A DNA stretch of 64,000 nt from Lachnospiraceae bacterium. Lineage in GTDB: Bacteria; Bacillota; Clostridia; Lachnospirales; Lachnospiraceae. Where the stretch lies: assembly GCA_028689585.1 (NCBI GenBank), contig JAQVCW010000003.1, positions 119,787 through 183,786 on the forward strand, given 5' to 3'. Made by a program: the position numbers and the translations under genes. The notes below the pieces were generated by a model. It saw only the letters and a program-made list of their open reading frames with translations. It made no database searches and had not been told where the DNA came from. Below, piece by piece: positions 9,207 through 18,307 of the stretch; position 1 is the first letter of the stretch; the number at the start of each line of letters is the position of its first letter.

Positions 9207-9252
9207 GCAAAGCACAAACGCGGTCTTTCGCGTTTCTCTGCATGTGCTTTGC
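9207..9252 (-). promoter_or_regulatory. Shared leader hairpin motif, copy 1 (mrfA-like gene)
   Basis: On the minus strand AAAGCAC pairs with GTGCTTT, and inside it AAACGCG pairs with CGCGTTT, with a one-sided bulge that starts with ATG. GGGAG precedes that ATG by 8 nt, and a 14-codon ORF (MQRNAKDRVCALHR) runs through the hairpin. Copy 2 is at 15058-15100. Confidence 0.7.
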
Positions 9253-9261
9253 TCCCTATTT

Positions 9262-9290
9262 ATTATACCGTGAAATGATACCTACTTCAA
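9262..9290 (-). promoter_or_regulatory. Promoter of the mrfA-like/uvrD-like operon
   Basis: TTGAAG (9290-9285), 17 bp, TATAAT (9267-9262), just ahead of the leader hairpin. Confidence 0.7.
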
Positions 9291-9292
9291 TG

Positions 9293-9332
9293 AAAAAAGC
9301 ACCGCTGCCTTTTTCCATGGCAGCAGTGCTCA
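9293..9332 (-). terminator. Terminator of lon
   Basis: GCACTGCTGCC pairs with GGCAGCGGTGC across a 9-nt loop and is followed by TTTTTT on the minus strand, 30 nt past the lon stop. Confidence 0.85.
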
Positions 9333-9361
9333 TTCTTTTATTCCTTTATCCCGGCGGGTCT

Positions 9362-11635
9362 TTAAGCCAGAACTCCTGTTTTTTTCAGAACATCCTTCAC
9401 CCGGTGCACCGGTATGATCTTCAGCTTATCCTTTACTTCTGCCGCCACTTCTTCCAGATCTTCTTTGTTCTCCTCCGGAATAAATACCTTCTGAATGCCT
9501 GCCCGCTGGGCCGCCATCAGTTTTTCCGGCAGACCGCCAATCGGCATGACCACACCCCGCAGGGACACCTCTCCGGTCATGGCAATCTCTGAGTTCACCG
9601 CCTTTTGACTTACCAGCGAAGCCAGTGTAGTCGTCAGTGTAATGCCTGCCGACGGACCATCCTTTGGCACGGCTCCGGCCGGCACATGGACATGCAGATC
9701 ATTTTTCTCAAACAGCTCCGCCTTCTCCGGAAACATGGATTTCACCAGACTGACGGCGATCTGAACCGATTCCTTCATCACTTCTCCCAACTGCCCGGTA
9801 ATGATGATCTTGCCTGAGCCCTTTGTGAACAGCGCTTCAATAAACAGGATATCCCCTCCGGACTGCGTCCAGGCCAGCCCGGTCACGATGCCCGGCCTCT
9901 TCTCTTCCAGAATATGATCATGGGAAATGGGCCTGCGGTCCAGATACTCCCGCAGATGTTTTGGCGTCACGGTCAGGGACTTCTGCTCCCCCTTCACCAG
10001 CTTCACCGCAGCCACGCGGCACAGGGCATCCATCTGCTTTTTCAGACCTCTGACTCCGGCCTCCATGGTATAATCCGCGATGATACTCTGAAGCGCTTCA
10101 TCGGAAACCTTCAGATTTTTCCCTTTAATTCCCATGCTCTTCATCGCTTTCGGGAGCAGATGCTTTTTGGCAATCTGCAGTTTTTCCGAAGCGGTATAGC
10201 CCGGGAACTGTATCACCTCCATGCGGTTTTGCAGCGGCTCCGGAATGGTATCCACCGAATTGGCCGTACAGACAAAGAGCACATTGGACAGGTCATAGGG
10301 CACATTCATGTAATGATCTGTAAATGTGCTGTTCTGCTCCGGATCCAGTACCTCCAGCAGCGCGCTGGAAGGATCGCCTCCATAGTCCCTCACCAGCTTA
10401 TCCACCTCGTCCAGAACGACTACAGGATTGGAAGTGCCGCTTCTGCGGATCCCATCCATGATCCTGCCGGGCATGGCCCCGATATAGGTTCTCCGGTGGC
10501 CGCGGATCTCTGCCTCATCCCGCACACCGCCCAGGCTTATCCGCACATAGCTGCGGTTCAGCGCCCTGGCAATGCTCTGTCCGATGCTGGTCTTACCGGT
10601 ACCCGGTGCACCGACAAACAGCAAAATGGAGCCGGACTGGGCACGGTTCAGATCCATCACCGCAATCTGCTGCAGAATTCTCCGCTTTACTTTTTTCAGT
10701 CCAAAATGATCTTCTTCCAGGATATCTTCTGCTTTCTTCAGATCAATATGCGCCATCTCTTCTTTTTTCCAGGAGAGTCCCGTCACAAAATCCAGATAAT
10801 CGTAAAGCATTCCGTACTCATGACCATTTTCGCCCTCCTGCCTGATCCGGTTCAGCACCTTCTCAGCCTCTGCTCTTGCAGAAGCATTCATGCCGGATTC
10901 CTGGATTTTCTGTTCGAATTTCCGCACATCCGTCATGCTCTCCGGATGCATCTCATCCAACTGCTTCTGAAGAAATACCATCTGTTTTCGGATCGCATCC
11001 TCCCGGTAAAGCTGCTCGTGAGATGCCTCCTGAGCACTTTCCGCCTCATTGCTCAGCTTGGACATCTCCAGAAATTCATACAGTGCTCTTTCCAGACGCT
11101 CCGTCCGCTCTGAAATGGAATCTGCAGCCAGGATTTCGTACTTTTCTTCATTGGTAATCCTTAGCTGATAGGACAGCATCGCAGCGATCTCCCCGATGGA
11201 TTTCCACTGCATGATATAATTTCGAACCATGATGCCCCACTGAAAACCAGTTATGTAGTTCAAAAGGCTGTTTCTGACTTCCTTATAATGCTGATCCATC
11301 ACCTCCTGAGTCATGTCTTCGATATCCAGACGGTCCGTGGCCTTTGCCTGCAGCTTGGAATCCACGATCTCAATATTACTCACATCCATCCTGCCCAGAG
11401 TATGAATGCCCACATTCCCTTCTTTATCCAGCCCTTTTATCACACCGGCCACTCCGATGGGATAAAAATCCTCCGGCTTCATCTCTTCTTTTTTCTTATC
11501 TTCACGAAGCATCAGAAAGAGTACCTCTTCCCCCTCTTTTACCTCCGCTCCCACAATTTCCTGAAAATAATCCCCCTGAAAATAATAGGTAACCTCTGGT
11601 ATTACAACAATATTGTAAAATGGTACTGTTATCAT
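9362..11635 (-). CDS. lon: ATP-dependent Lon protease
   Basis: Cytosolic AAA+ serine protease that degrades damaged and selected regulatory proteins. 757 aa: Lon substrate-binding domain (residues 1-~190), coiled-coil helical linker (~190-290), AAA+ module with Walker A GAPGTGKTS (near 345) and Walker B VVVLDEVDKL (near 405), and S16 peptidase domain with the catalytic serine in PKDGPSAG (near 660) and the lysine in GGLPEKLMAA (near 705). GGAGGTGA lies 8 nt before ATG 11635. The gene is monocistronic, with a consensus promoter followed by a perfect CIRCE element, so HrcA heat-shock control is expected. The N-terminal domain is somewhat diverged from E. coli Lon; all catalytic residues are present. 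Confidence 0.97.
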   Translation of the reverse strand: MITVPFYNIVVIPEVTYYFQGDYFQEIVGAEVKEGEEVLFLMLREDKKKEEMKPEDFYPIGVAGVIKGLDKEGNVGIHTLGRMDVSNIEIVDSKLQAKATDRLDIEDMTQEVMDQHYKEVRNSLLNYITGFQWGIMVRNYIMQWKSIGEIAAMLSYQLRITNEEKYEILAADSISERTERLERALYEFLEMSKLSNEAESAQEASHEQLYREDAIRKQMVFLQKQLDEMHPESMTDVRKFEQKIQESGMNASARAEAEKVLNRIRQEGENGHEYGMLYDYLDFVTGLSWKKEEMAHIDLKKAEDILEEDHFGLKKVKRRILQQIAVMDLNRAQSGSILLFVGAPGTGKTSIGQSIARALNRSYVRISLGGVRDEAEIRGHRRTYIGAMPGRIMDGIRRSGTSNPVVVLDEVDKLVRDYGGDPSSALLEVLDPEQNSTFTDHYMNVPYDLSNVLFVCTANSVDTIPEPLQNRMEVIQFPGYTASEKLQIAKKHLLPKAMKSMGIKGKNLKVSDEALQSIIADYTMEAGVRGLKKQMDALCRVAAVKLVKGEQKSLTVTPKHLREYLDRRPISHDHILEEKRPGIVTGLAWTQSGGDILFIEALFTKGSGKIIITGQLGEVMKESVQIAVSLVKSMFPEKAELFEKNDLHVHVPAGAVPKDGPSAGITLTTTLASLVSQKAVNSEIAMTGEVSLRGVVMPIGGLPEKLMAAQRAGIQKVFIPEENKEDLEEVAAEVKDKLKIIPVHRVKDVLKKTGVLA

Positions 11636-11664
11636 ATAGAATCACCTCCATAGTGTTTCCTATA

Positions 11665-11691
11665 TTAGCACTCGTCTTTATTGAGTGCTAA
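11665..11691. promoter_or_regulatory. CIRCE operator (HrcA site) in the lon leader
   Basis: TTAGCACTC, nine bases, GAGTGCTAA: a perfect match to the CIRCE consensus, placed just downstream of the lon -10 box. Confidence 0.95.
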
Positions 11692-11700
11692 TATAATCAT

Positions 11701-11728
11701 ATTATAGTATAATAAAGTACCATGTCAA
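11701..11728 (-). promoter_or_regulatory. Sigma-A promoter of lon
   Basis: TTGACA (11728-11723), 16 bp, TATAAT (11706-11701). Confidence 0.85.
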
Positions 11729-11744
11729 CAATTTTATGAATTTT

Positions 11745-14700
11745 TTATTTTCCCTGGATCACCTTTGCCAGCGTGGTATACAAAATCTGCGTATCAATCG
11801 GCTTCGCAATGTGTCCATTCATCCCGCTGGCCAGGGCTGCCGTCACATCCTCTGTAAATGCATTGGCCGTCATGGCATAGATTGGAATCGTTCTTCCATC
11901 TCCCTGCTCCAGGGCCCGGATAGCCCGCGTGGCCTGATAGCCATCCATGACCGGCATTTGGACATCCATCAGAATCAAATCATAGGTTCCCTCGGGTGCA
12001 TTGGAAAACTTATCCACCGCCTGCTGTCCGTCTTCTGCACTTTCCACCTCCATATGCACCAGCTTCAGCAGATCCGTGGCAATCTCCCGGTTGATTTCGT
12101 TGTCCTCTGCCAGCAGAACACGATGGCCGGTAAAATCAAAATTCTTTTCATCTGCCGTCATCTGCTTATATTTACCGCCGGACAGCATCATCAGCAGGTT
12201 AAATACCGTAGACTGAAACAGCGGCTTCGTCACAAACTGATCCACCCCTGCCGCCTTCGCCTCATCCTCCACTTCAAAAGGATCATAAGCCGAAACAATA
12301 ATAATCAGCGCATTTTCTTTGTACAGTTCTCTGATTTTTCTGGTCACATCCGCACCGGAGACTCCAGGCATACACCAGTCTACAAAGCAGACATCGTACC
12401 CGCTGCCTTCGTCGTAAGCCTGTTTGAGCATCGCCACTGCCTCTTCACCGGAATGGGCGATCTCATGATCAACCCCGATCCGCTTCAGCACCGCAGAAGT
12501 ATATTCGGACGCTTCCTCTTCATCATCCACGATCAGAGCCCGGATCGACCTCAGCTTTTCATCCTTATCCCTTCCGGCCTGTTCACATAACCCAAAGGGC
12601 AGATCCACCTTAAACGAAGACCCCTTCCCTTTTTCACTCTCCACACTGATCTTGCCCTGCATCATCTCTACCAGATTTTTTACAATAGACAGTCCCAGTC
12701 CGCTGCCGCCATGTTTCATGGCCGTCACTGCCGATTCCTGTTCAAATGGCTTAAACAGCCTTTCTTTCATGTCCTCCGTCATGCCGCAGCCATTATCGGC
12801 CACTACAAAGTTCATATATACCTTGTCCCCTGTCTTCGCGGTCTGGGTGATCAGTACCGTAATTTTTCCGCCGGCGGGTGTGAATTTCACTGCGTTGGAC
12901 AGGAAGTTAAACAAAATCTGATTGACACGCAGGGCATCTCCCACCAGCTTTTCCTCCGTCAGATTCTGCAGATCCAATTGAAATTTAATTCCTTTTTCTT
13001 TGCACTGTGCGTAATAAATAGTGGACAGTTCCATCAGCAGTTCTTTAAAATCGAAAGGATTGCTGGCAATTTTCATTTTGTTGTTCTCAATCGCCGACAT
13101 ATCCAAAACATCATTGATGATATTCAGCAGTACTCTGGACGAAACCGTAATCTTATCCAGATACTCCTTTACCTTCTCTTTATCATCCAGCTTTACCTTT
13201 GCCAGTGCGGTCATTCCCACAATGGCATTCATGGGCGTCCTGATTTCGTGGCTCATGCGGGCCAGAAACTGGCTTTTCGCTTCGCTGGCCCTGTCCGCCT
13301 GATCAATGGCAATCGACAACTGACTGTTCTTTTTGGACAATTCTTCGTTTTTCACCGCCTTGATCCTGCGGGACCGATCCAGCAGGAAGAAGCAGAGTAT
13401 CAGCAGCGCCGCCACCACCGTCAGCATCCAGCGGTATTGATAGGCAAAATCCGGCAGTGTCAAATGGTATCTCTGATTATAAACATTGTAGATTATAATG
13501 CTGTTTTTATCTTTTTCTGAAATCTGGGCAATGCATTTATCTATGATCGAAATAAACCGCTCATCCGCTATCAGTTGATTCATTTCCTCCTCATTATTCC
13601 GGAAAATCAAAGTGGAAATACACATCTGATCCTGCAGGCTCTGAATGGGCATTACACTCAACTTCTGATATTGGGGTTTATTCAGCAGCGACTCCACCAC
13701 ATAACGGTTTTCCATCAAAGCATCCGCTTCTTTTTTCAGCACCGCCTCAAAGCATTCCTGTATGGTGGCATAGGTTTTGATGGTAAAGTTCGGATACGCC
13801 TCCCCAATGACCGCTTCCAGTGAAGCGGAACCGGTAGCCAGAGCCAGTGTCAGGGAACTGTCACTGCTGAATTTCATGGAGTTGGGCGCCACAAACACCT
13901 TTTCCGAATCCAGATAGGGCGTTGACAGGTGCATACTGCCGGTAGATGCGTTCCTATCGTTGTACTCCACATTGGACAGCACATTGATGCCATTTTCTCT
14001 TAAATAGGCGGCATCAACATTCAGTGCCGGCAGTGCCGCATACCGGAACCGAAAGCCGGAAATGGATGCTATCTCATCCAGGATATCCCTGGTGATGCCC
14101 GCAAACTCCCCTGTGTCTGAATCCGTATAAGACAGCGGCGCATGATTTACCTGATAACCAATGGTAATCTCCGGCATGGAATCAATATAATTCTGTTCTG
14201 CAAAAGTGAACTGGGTATTTTCATAGATAGTAAAATATCTGGACATTAATTCTGTCTGAAAAGCCGGTTCATGCAGCATCAGATAGGTCATGGCCTCATC
14301 CAGTTCATTGCGCAGAGTCACATTTCCCTTCCGCATGATATAAAAGCTGGTCATAGGTGCAAACCGTCCCATTATCTTCAGATCATCCGCTGCAAACAGA
14401 ATATTGGTCACCGCTGCATCCGCCTGACCGCTGCGCAGCGCCTCCAATACCTGAGTCATATTATCAAAATAGGTGATATTTTCAGGCATAAAATTGTGCT
14501 GTACCACGTATTCATCCAGAAATTTCTGAGTAAAACTGCTTTTCTCATAATACACTGCCGCAAACTTCATTTGAGACATTCTGTCAAAATCCTCATACAT
14601 AAGATCTGAATTATCTTCCTTATTCAGAGTATAAATGGCCGCGCACTCCGTTGCCATGGCATAGGCCGAATAATCAAAGTCTTCTACCAGATAATCCTTA

Positions 14701-15026
14701 TGCTGAACCGGTGCCACCAGATCCACCTTTCCCTCTTTCATCTGATTACAGGCATCCTGAAAATTCTCCGCCTCCACATATTCATAATTCCAATGTGTGG
14801 TCTGCCCCAGCTTCGCCAGATAATCAATATTATAGCCCCGGGCTTCGCCCTCTGCGTCAAAATACTGAAACTGCCCCAGCGGAAATACCGCTACCCGCAC
14901 AGTAGTTTCCTGCATCGCTCCTGAAGCTCTCTGGGGAACCGCCGCCAAAACCATGCACAGCAAAAAAATACCTCCCACTCCCCGAAGCCAGCTTTTGATC
15001 CAACTTATCTTATCCCTTTGTCTCAC
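11745..15026 (-). CDS. Hybrid sensor histidine kinase with two SBP-type sensor domains and two receivers
   Basis: Membrane-bound BvgS/EvgS-like phosphorelay kinase, about 1093 aa. Order: signal/TM segment, two tandem solute-binding-protein family 3 domains outside the cell (about 40-260 and 275-510), one TM segment (WMLTVVAALLILCFF), a short coiled coil, HisKA with phospho-acceptor MSHEIRTPMN, HATPase (NAVKFTP, GSGLGLSI), receiver 1 (Asp in CFVDWCMPG) and receiver 2 (Asp in LILMDVQMP). There is no terminal Hpt domain, so a separate phosphotransferase or a shortened relay is implied. Amino acids or related small molecules are the likely ligands, by inference. The frame opens further upstream at 15068, but GTG 15026 has AGGGAG at 8 nt. 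No response regulator gene is adjacent. Confidence 0.9.
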   Translation of the reverse strand: MRQRDKISWIKSWLRGVGGIFLLCMVLAAVPQRASGAMQETTVRVAVFPLGQFQYFDAEGEARGYNIDYLAKLGQTTHWNYEYVEAENFQDACNQMKEGKVDLVAPVQHKDYLVEDFDYSAYAMATECAAIYTLNKEDNSDLMYEDFDRMSQMKFAAVYYEKSSFTQKFLDEYVVQHNFMPENITYFDNMTQVLEALRSGQADAAVTNILFAADDLKIMGRFAPMTSFYIMRKGNVTLRNELDEAMTYLMLHEPAFQTELMSRYFTIYENTQFTFAEQNYIDSMPEITIGYQVNHAPLSYTDSDTGEFAGITRDILDEIASISGFRFRYAALPALNVDAAYLRENGINVLSNVEYNDRNASTGSMHLSTPYLDSEKVFVAPNSMKFSSDSSLTLALATGSASLEAVIGEAYPNFTIKTYATIQECFEAVLKKEADALMENRYVVESLLNKPQYQKLSVMPIQSLQDQMCISTLIFRNNEEEMNQLIADERFISIIDKCIAQISEKDKNSIIIYNVYNQRYHLTLPDFAYQYRWMLTVVAALLILCFFLLDRSRRIKAVKNEELSKKNSQLSIAIDQADRASEAKSQFLARMSHEIRTPMNAIVGMTALAKVKLDDKEKVKEYLDKITVSSRVLLNIINDVLDMSAIENNKMKIASNPFDFKELLMELSTIYYAQCKEKGIKFQLDLQNLTEEKLVGDALRVNQILFNFLSNAVKFTPAGGKITVLITQTAKTGDKVYMNFVVADNGCGMTEDMKERLFKPFEQESAVTAMKHGGSGLGLSIVKNLVEMMQGKISVESEKGKGSSFKVDLPFGLCEQAGRDKDEKLRSIRALIVDDEEEASEYTSAVLKRIGVDHEIAHSGEEAVAMLKQAYDEGSGYDVCFVDWCMPGVSGADVTRKIRELYKENALIIIVSAYDPFEVEDEAKAAGVDQFVTKPLFQSTVFNLLMMLSGGKYKQMTADEKNFDFTGHRVLLAEDNEINREIATDLLKLVHMEVESAEDGQQAVDKFSNAPEGTYDLILMDVQMPVMDGYQATRAIRALEQGDGRTIPIYAMTANAFTEDVTAALASGMNGHIAKPIDTQILYTTLAKVIQGK

Positions 15027-15057
15027 CTTTTTATCTCCCTGCATCAAACAATAATGA

Positions 15058-15111
15058 GCAAAGCACAAACGCGGTTATTGCGTTTTTTTCATGTGCTTTT
15101 CTCATTATTAT
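15058..15111 (-). promoter_or_regulatory. Shared leader hairpin motif, copy 2, with -10 box (sensor kinase gene)
   Basis: TATAAT (15111-15106) is followed by a leader that matches the one at 9207-9252: AAAGCACATG, then AAACGC, then ACCGCGTTTGTGCTTTGC. The ATG in the bulge opens a very short frame (MKKTQ, stop). I see no good -35 box. Confidence 0.65.
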
Positions 15112-15189
15112 ACAACTTTTTGTCTCCCTTTACCACTATTTTAAGTTTTTTTGCTGATTTATGTATTTTTATTTATTATTTTTAACAAA

Positions 15190-15279
15190 TTACGCAATTT
15201 GTTCTATAATACGTTTCCGGATTTCATCCTGCATGGTCCGCCTGGTGATCTCATCCAGTGCGCCGAAAGGCTCATCCTC
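15190..15279 (-). pseudogene. Fossil of an ABC transporter ATPase (SsuB/TauB type)
   Basis: The minus strand encodes DEPFGALDEITRRTMQDEI, the Walker B/D-loop region typical of nitrate/sulfonate/taurine-type ABC ATPases, then a stop after 11 more residues. Everything before the Walker B aspartate is missing, and the sequence upstream switches straight into the terminator of the P-type ATPase gene. About 30 codons remain of some 250. It is a deletion remnant. Confidence 0.75.
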
Positions 15280-15319
15280 AAAGGGGGGACCGCCTCACTT
15301 AGTGCGGCAGTCCCCCCTT
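15280..15319 (-). terminator. Terminator of the P-type ATPase gene
   Basis: AAGGGGGGACTGCC pairs with GGCGGTCCCCCCTT around an 11-nt loop, 17 nt past the stop. Confidence 0.85.
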
Positions 15320-15335
15320 ATTGAATTTATGGAAA

Positions 15336-17999
15336 TTATTTGCTCGTTCTTCTTTGGATCAATTTTACGAATTCCACTATCGGAATTACGCAAAATGCCA
15401 GTGCCAATGCCACCAGGTACTCCGAAAGACTGATATGCTCAAATCCAAATGCATTCTGCAGGAATGGTACATACAGGACTGCCGTGGTCAGTGCCAGGCT
15501 GCCTGCCATGGCCAGCCACAGAAATACATTTTGCTTCTTCAGCGAAAATACACTCTTCCTCTGACTGCGCATATTAAAGCTGTGAAAGATCTCTGCCATA
15601 CTCATAGTCAGGAAAGCCATTGTCATGCCATCTGCACTATTGGTAATTTCCCAGACTCCGCTTTCCATAAAATGTCCGGTAAAATAAGCCACCAGAGTAA
15701 GTCCGGTCACCAAAGCGCCCTGATATATTACATCAATGCCCAAGCCTCCCGAAAAAATACCATCGTTAGAATTTCTCGGTTTTCGCTGCATAATGCCCGG
15801 TTCGGCCTGCTCCATGCCAAGAGCCAGCGCCGGAAAACAGTCCGTGATCAGGTTGATCCACAGAAGATGGACCGGTTTCAGCAGAGTAAAGCCAAGAAGA
15901 GTCGCAAAGAAAATACCCAGCACCTCACTCATATTAGAAGCCAGCAGAAACTGAATGGCTTTGCGGATATTGTCATAGATGCGCCGCCCTTCCTCTACTG
16001 CATGGACAATGGTTGCAAAATTATCATCTGCCAGCACCATGTCGGCCACATTTTTCGTCACATCCGTACCTGTAATTCCCATGCCGATACCAATGTCCGC
16101 ATTTTTAATGCTGGGAGCATCATTGACTCCATCTCCGGTCATCGCAGTGACATAGCCTTTTTTTCTCCAGGTATTTACAATACGTACTTTATGCTCCGGC
16201 TGTACTCTGGCGTATACACTGTAATTTTCAATCTTTTCTTCATATTCCTCTTCACTGATCTGATCCAGCTCCGCTCCGGTGATGGCCTCTGAGGGACTTT
16301 TGATGATCCCAAGCTCCATGGCAATCGCTGCCGCGGTATCCTTATGGTCTCCGGTGATCATCACAGGACGGATGCCTGCAGTACGGCACTGCTCGATGGC
16401 AGGAGCCACCTCTTCACGCACCGGATCGATCATGCCCACCAGCCCGATAAAGATCAGCTCCTGTTCCAGCGCTTCCGCCTCTTCGCTGGCCGGCCTTGTA
16501 TCATAGATCCGCTGTGCGCCTGCCAGTACCCGAAGAGCACGGTCAGCCCATGCTTTATTCTGAGTCAGGATTTCATCCCGTTTTTCTTCGGTCAGCGGCA
16601 GGATACGTGCTCCGTCCAGATAAGCACTGCAGCGCTTCAGCACTTCATCCGGAGCTCCCTTGGTATACTGTACAAATTTTCCCTGTCCGCATTCTGTCCC
16701 TGCTGCCAATTCCGGCGCGTCATTTTTGTGCAGGGTGCTCATCATTTTACGAACGCTGTCAAAGGGCGCTTCTCCCACACGGGGCTGTTCCCGCTCCATA
16801 CCGCTCTTTGGCAGATTTAATTTTGCCGCATAGCTTACCAGTGCCGCCTCCGTAGGCTCTCCCTCTACTGTACCGTCTGCATTCAGCACCGCATCACTGC
16901 ACAATGCCAATGCCCTTGCCAGCGTCTGTTCTTCTCCATAGTGTTCTACCACTGTCATTTTATTCTGAGTCAGAGTACCGGTCTTATCACTGCAGATAAT
17001 CTGTGCGCAGCCCAATGTCTCCACTGCTGTCAGTTTCCGGATGATAGCGCTGCGTTTGCTCATATTGGTCACGCCAATGGACAGCACCAGAGTCACTACT
17101 GTGGTCAATCCTTCCGGTATAGCCGCTACCGCCAGAGAAACAGCCACCATGAATGTATCCAGAATAATTTTTGCATGGAAGTCACCCTCTTTAATCAGGC
17201 TGAATGCAAAAATGAAGATACAAATTCCCAGCACCAGCCAGCTCAGAGTCTTCCCTAACTGCGCCAGTTTTTTCTGAAGCGGTGTCTGTCCTTCCGCCGT
17301 GTTCGCCAGCGCATCTGCGATCTTGCCCATTTCTGTATTCATCCCTGTGCCGCAGATGACAGCTTTTCCCCGGCCATAGACTACTGTACTTCCGAGATAT
17401 ACCATATTTTTCCGGTCGCCCAGCGGCACATCCGCCGCGCCGTTCAGCCCAAGCGCCGATATTGCTTTATTGACCGGAACACTCTCTCCGGTCAATGCCG
17501 CCTCTTCGATTTTCAGGCTGGCACTTTCAATAATTCTTCCGTCTGCCGGTACGGCATCTCCCGCTTCCAGGATCACCACATCACCGGGAACCAGTTCTTC
17601 GCTCCGTATACTCACCTGCTGGCCGTCCCGCAGCACCTTGCTGGTTGCCGCCGCCATCTCCTGCAGCGCCGCAATGGCCTGCTCCGCTTTGCTCTCCTGA
17701 TAGACTCCCAGCACCGAATTCACAATGACCACAAACAGAATAATGATCACGTCTGCAAAGCCCTCTCCGCTGTAAGCGGAAGTAATTCCGGAAATAATCG
17801 CCGCCGCGATCAGGATCAGTGTCATCGGATCCTTCATCTGTCCAAAGAAACGCGAAATCAGAGACTGTTTCTTGTCCTCTGCCAGCCGGTTCGCTCCATA
17901 TCGGGTCAGTCTCTGCCCGGCTTCCTCTGCGGAAAGACCTTCTTCCTTTGTGTCAAATTCAGAAAGCACACTTTTTACTTCTTCACAATGATATTTCAT
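15336..17999 (-). CDS. P-type cation-transporting ATPase (P2A, Ca2+/Mn2+ exporter type)
   Basis: Plasma-membrane pump that exports a divalent cation at the cost of ATP, 887 aa. Visible: N-terminal cation-ATPase domain, actuator motif LTGESVPVN (near residue 165), M4 ion-site VAAIPEGLTTVV (near 290), phosphorylation site DKTGTLTQN (near 335), hinge TGDGVNDAPS (near 610), M6 NLITDCFPALALGMEQ (near 720), and a C-terminal cation-ATPase domain. These are P2A (SERCA/PMR1) features and fit Ca2+ or Mn2+. AAAGGAG precedes ATG 17999. The leader contains a yybP-ykoY riboswitch, which senses Mn2+, so manganese efflux is the more likely job, as for YoaB of Lactococcus. Confidence 0.93.
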   Translation of the reverse strand: MKYHCEEVKSVLSEFDTKEEGLSAEEAGQRLTRYGANRLAEDKKQSLISRFFGQMKDPMTLILIAAAIISGITSAYSGEGFADVIIILFVVIVNSVLGVYQESKAEQAIAALQEMAAATSKVLRDGQQVSIRSEELVPGDVVILEAGDAVPADGRIIESASLKIEEAALTGESVPVNKAISALGLNGAADVPLGDRKNMVYLGSTVVYGRGKAVICGTGMNTEMGKIADALANTAEGQTPLQKKLAQLGKTLSWLVLGICIFIFAFSLIKEGDFHAKIILDTFMVAVSLAVAAIPEGLTTVVTLVLSIGVTNMSKRSAIIRKLTAVETLGCAQIICSDKTGTLTQNKMTVVEHYGEEQTLARALALCSDAVLNADGTVEGEPTEAALVSYAAKLNLPKSGMEREQPRVGEAPFDSVRKMMSTLHKNDAPELAAGTECGQGKFVQYTKGAPDEVLKRCSAYLDGARILPLTEEKRDEILTQNKAWADRALRVLAGAQRIYDTRPASEEAEALEQELIFIGLVGMIDPVREEVAPAIEQCRTAGIRPVMITGDHKDTAAAIAMELGIIKSPSEAITGAELDQISEEEYEEKIENYSVYARVQPEHKVRIVNTWRKKGYVTAMTGDGVNDAPSIKNADIGIGMGITGTDVTKNVADMVLADDNFATIVHAVEEGRRIYDNIRKAIQFLLASNMSEVLGIFFATLLGFTLLKPVHLLWINLITDCFPALALGMEQAEPGIMQRKPRNSNDGIFSGGLGIDVIYQGALVTGLTLVAYFTGHFMESGVWEITNSADGMTMAFLTMSMAEIFHSFNMRSQRKSVFSLKKQNVFLWLAMAGSLALTTAVLYVPFLQNAFGFEHISLSEYLVALALAFCVIPIVEFVKLIQRRTSK

Positions 18000-18082
18000 T
18001 AAAACTCCTTTCTGAGCGCATTGCTGCGCCTCCCTGTGCCGTGGGCTCTTTTCTTATATTAGGATATCCAATTTTATATAAG

Positions 18083-18126
18083 AAAAAAGACCCGCGTGCA
18101 ATCAAAATAAACTGCACGTGAGTCTG
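18083..18126 (-). terminator. Expression-platform terminator of the Mn2+ riboswitch
   Basis: AGACTCACGTGCA pairs with TGCACGCGGGTCT and is followed by TTTTTTC on the minus strand. Its 5' arm contains the 3' strand of aptamer stem P1 (CTCACG), so the two folds exclude each other. Confidence 0.85.
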
Positions 18127-18290
18127 GTTATTTAATCTAAGCCAGACGCAATGGGAACAATGCTAACACTATGCCCCGGCGCCATGATTGTTGACTTAAC
18201 ACGTAACCGTTACCCGAAACATAAGTCTGGAATTTTTCGTCTCCAAAACTTATCCCCGCTGAAGCGATACGTCAACTACTCCCTCACGGA
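18117..18290 (-). ncRNA. yybP-ykoY (manganese) riboswitch
   Basis: On the minus strand P1 is CGTGAG paired with CTCACG. The 5' strand runs directly into GGAGTAG and the 3' strand is directly preceded by CAGAC; both are hallmarks of the yybP-ykoY class. GTTGAC and GTCAAC form an inner stem between them. Ligand binding would hold P1, stop the terminator from forming and let transcription reach the P-type ATPase gene (an ON switch). This is recognised by eye from consensus and position, without a covariance-model score. Confidence 0.85.
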
Positions 18291-18307
18291 AAATAAACAT
18301 CTAATTG

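Noticed and set aside
9914..11113. A 399-codon plus-strand ORF opposite lon.
   Set aside because: Antisense shadow of a well-supported gene; no ribosome site and no recognisable motif.
12711..13520. A 269-codon plus-strand ORF opposite the sensor kinase.
   Set aside because: Antisense shadow; the minus strand carries clear kinase motifs throughout.
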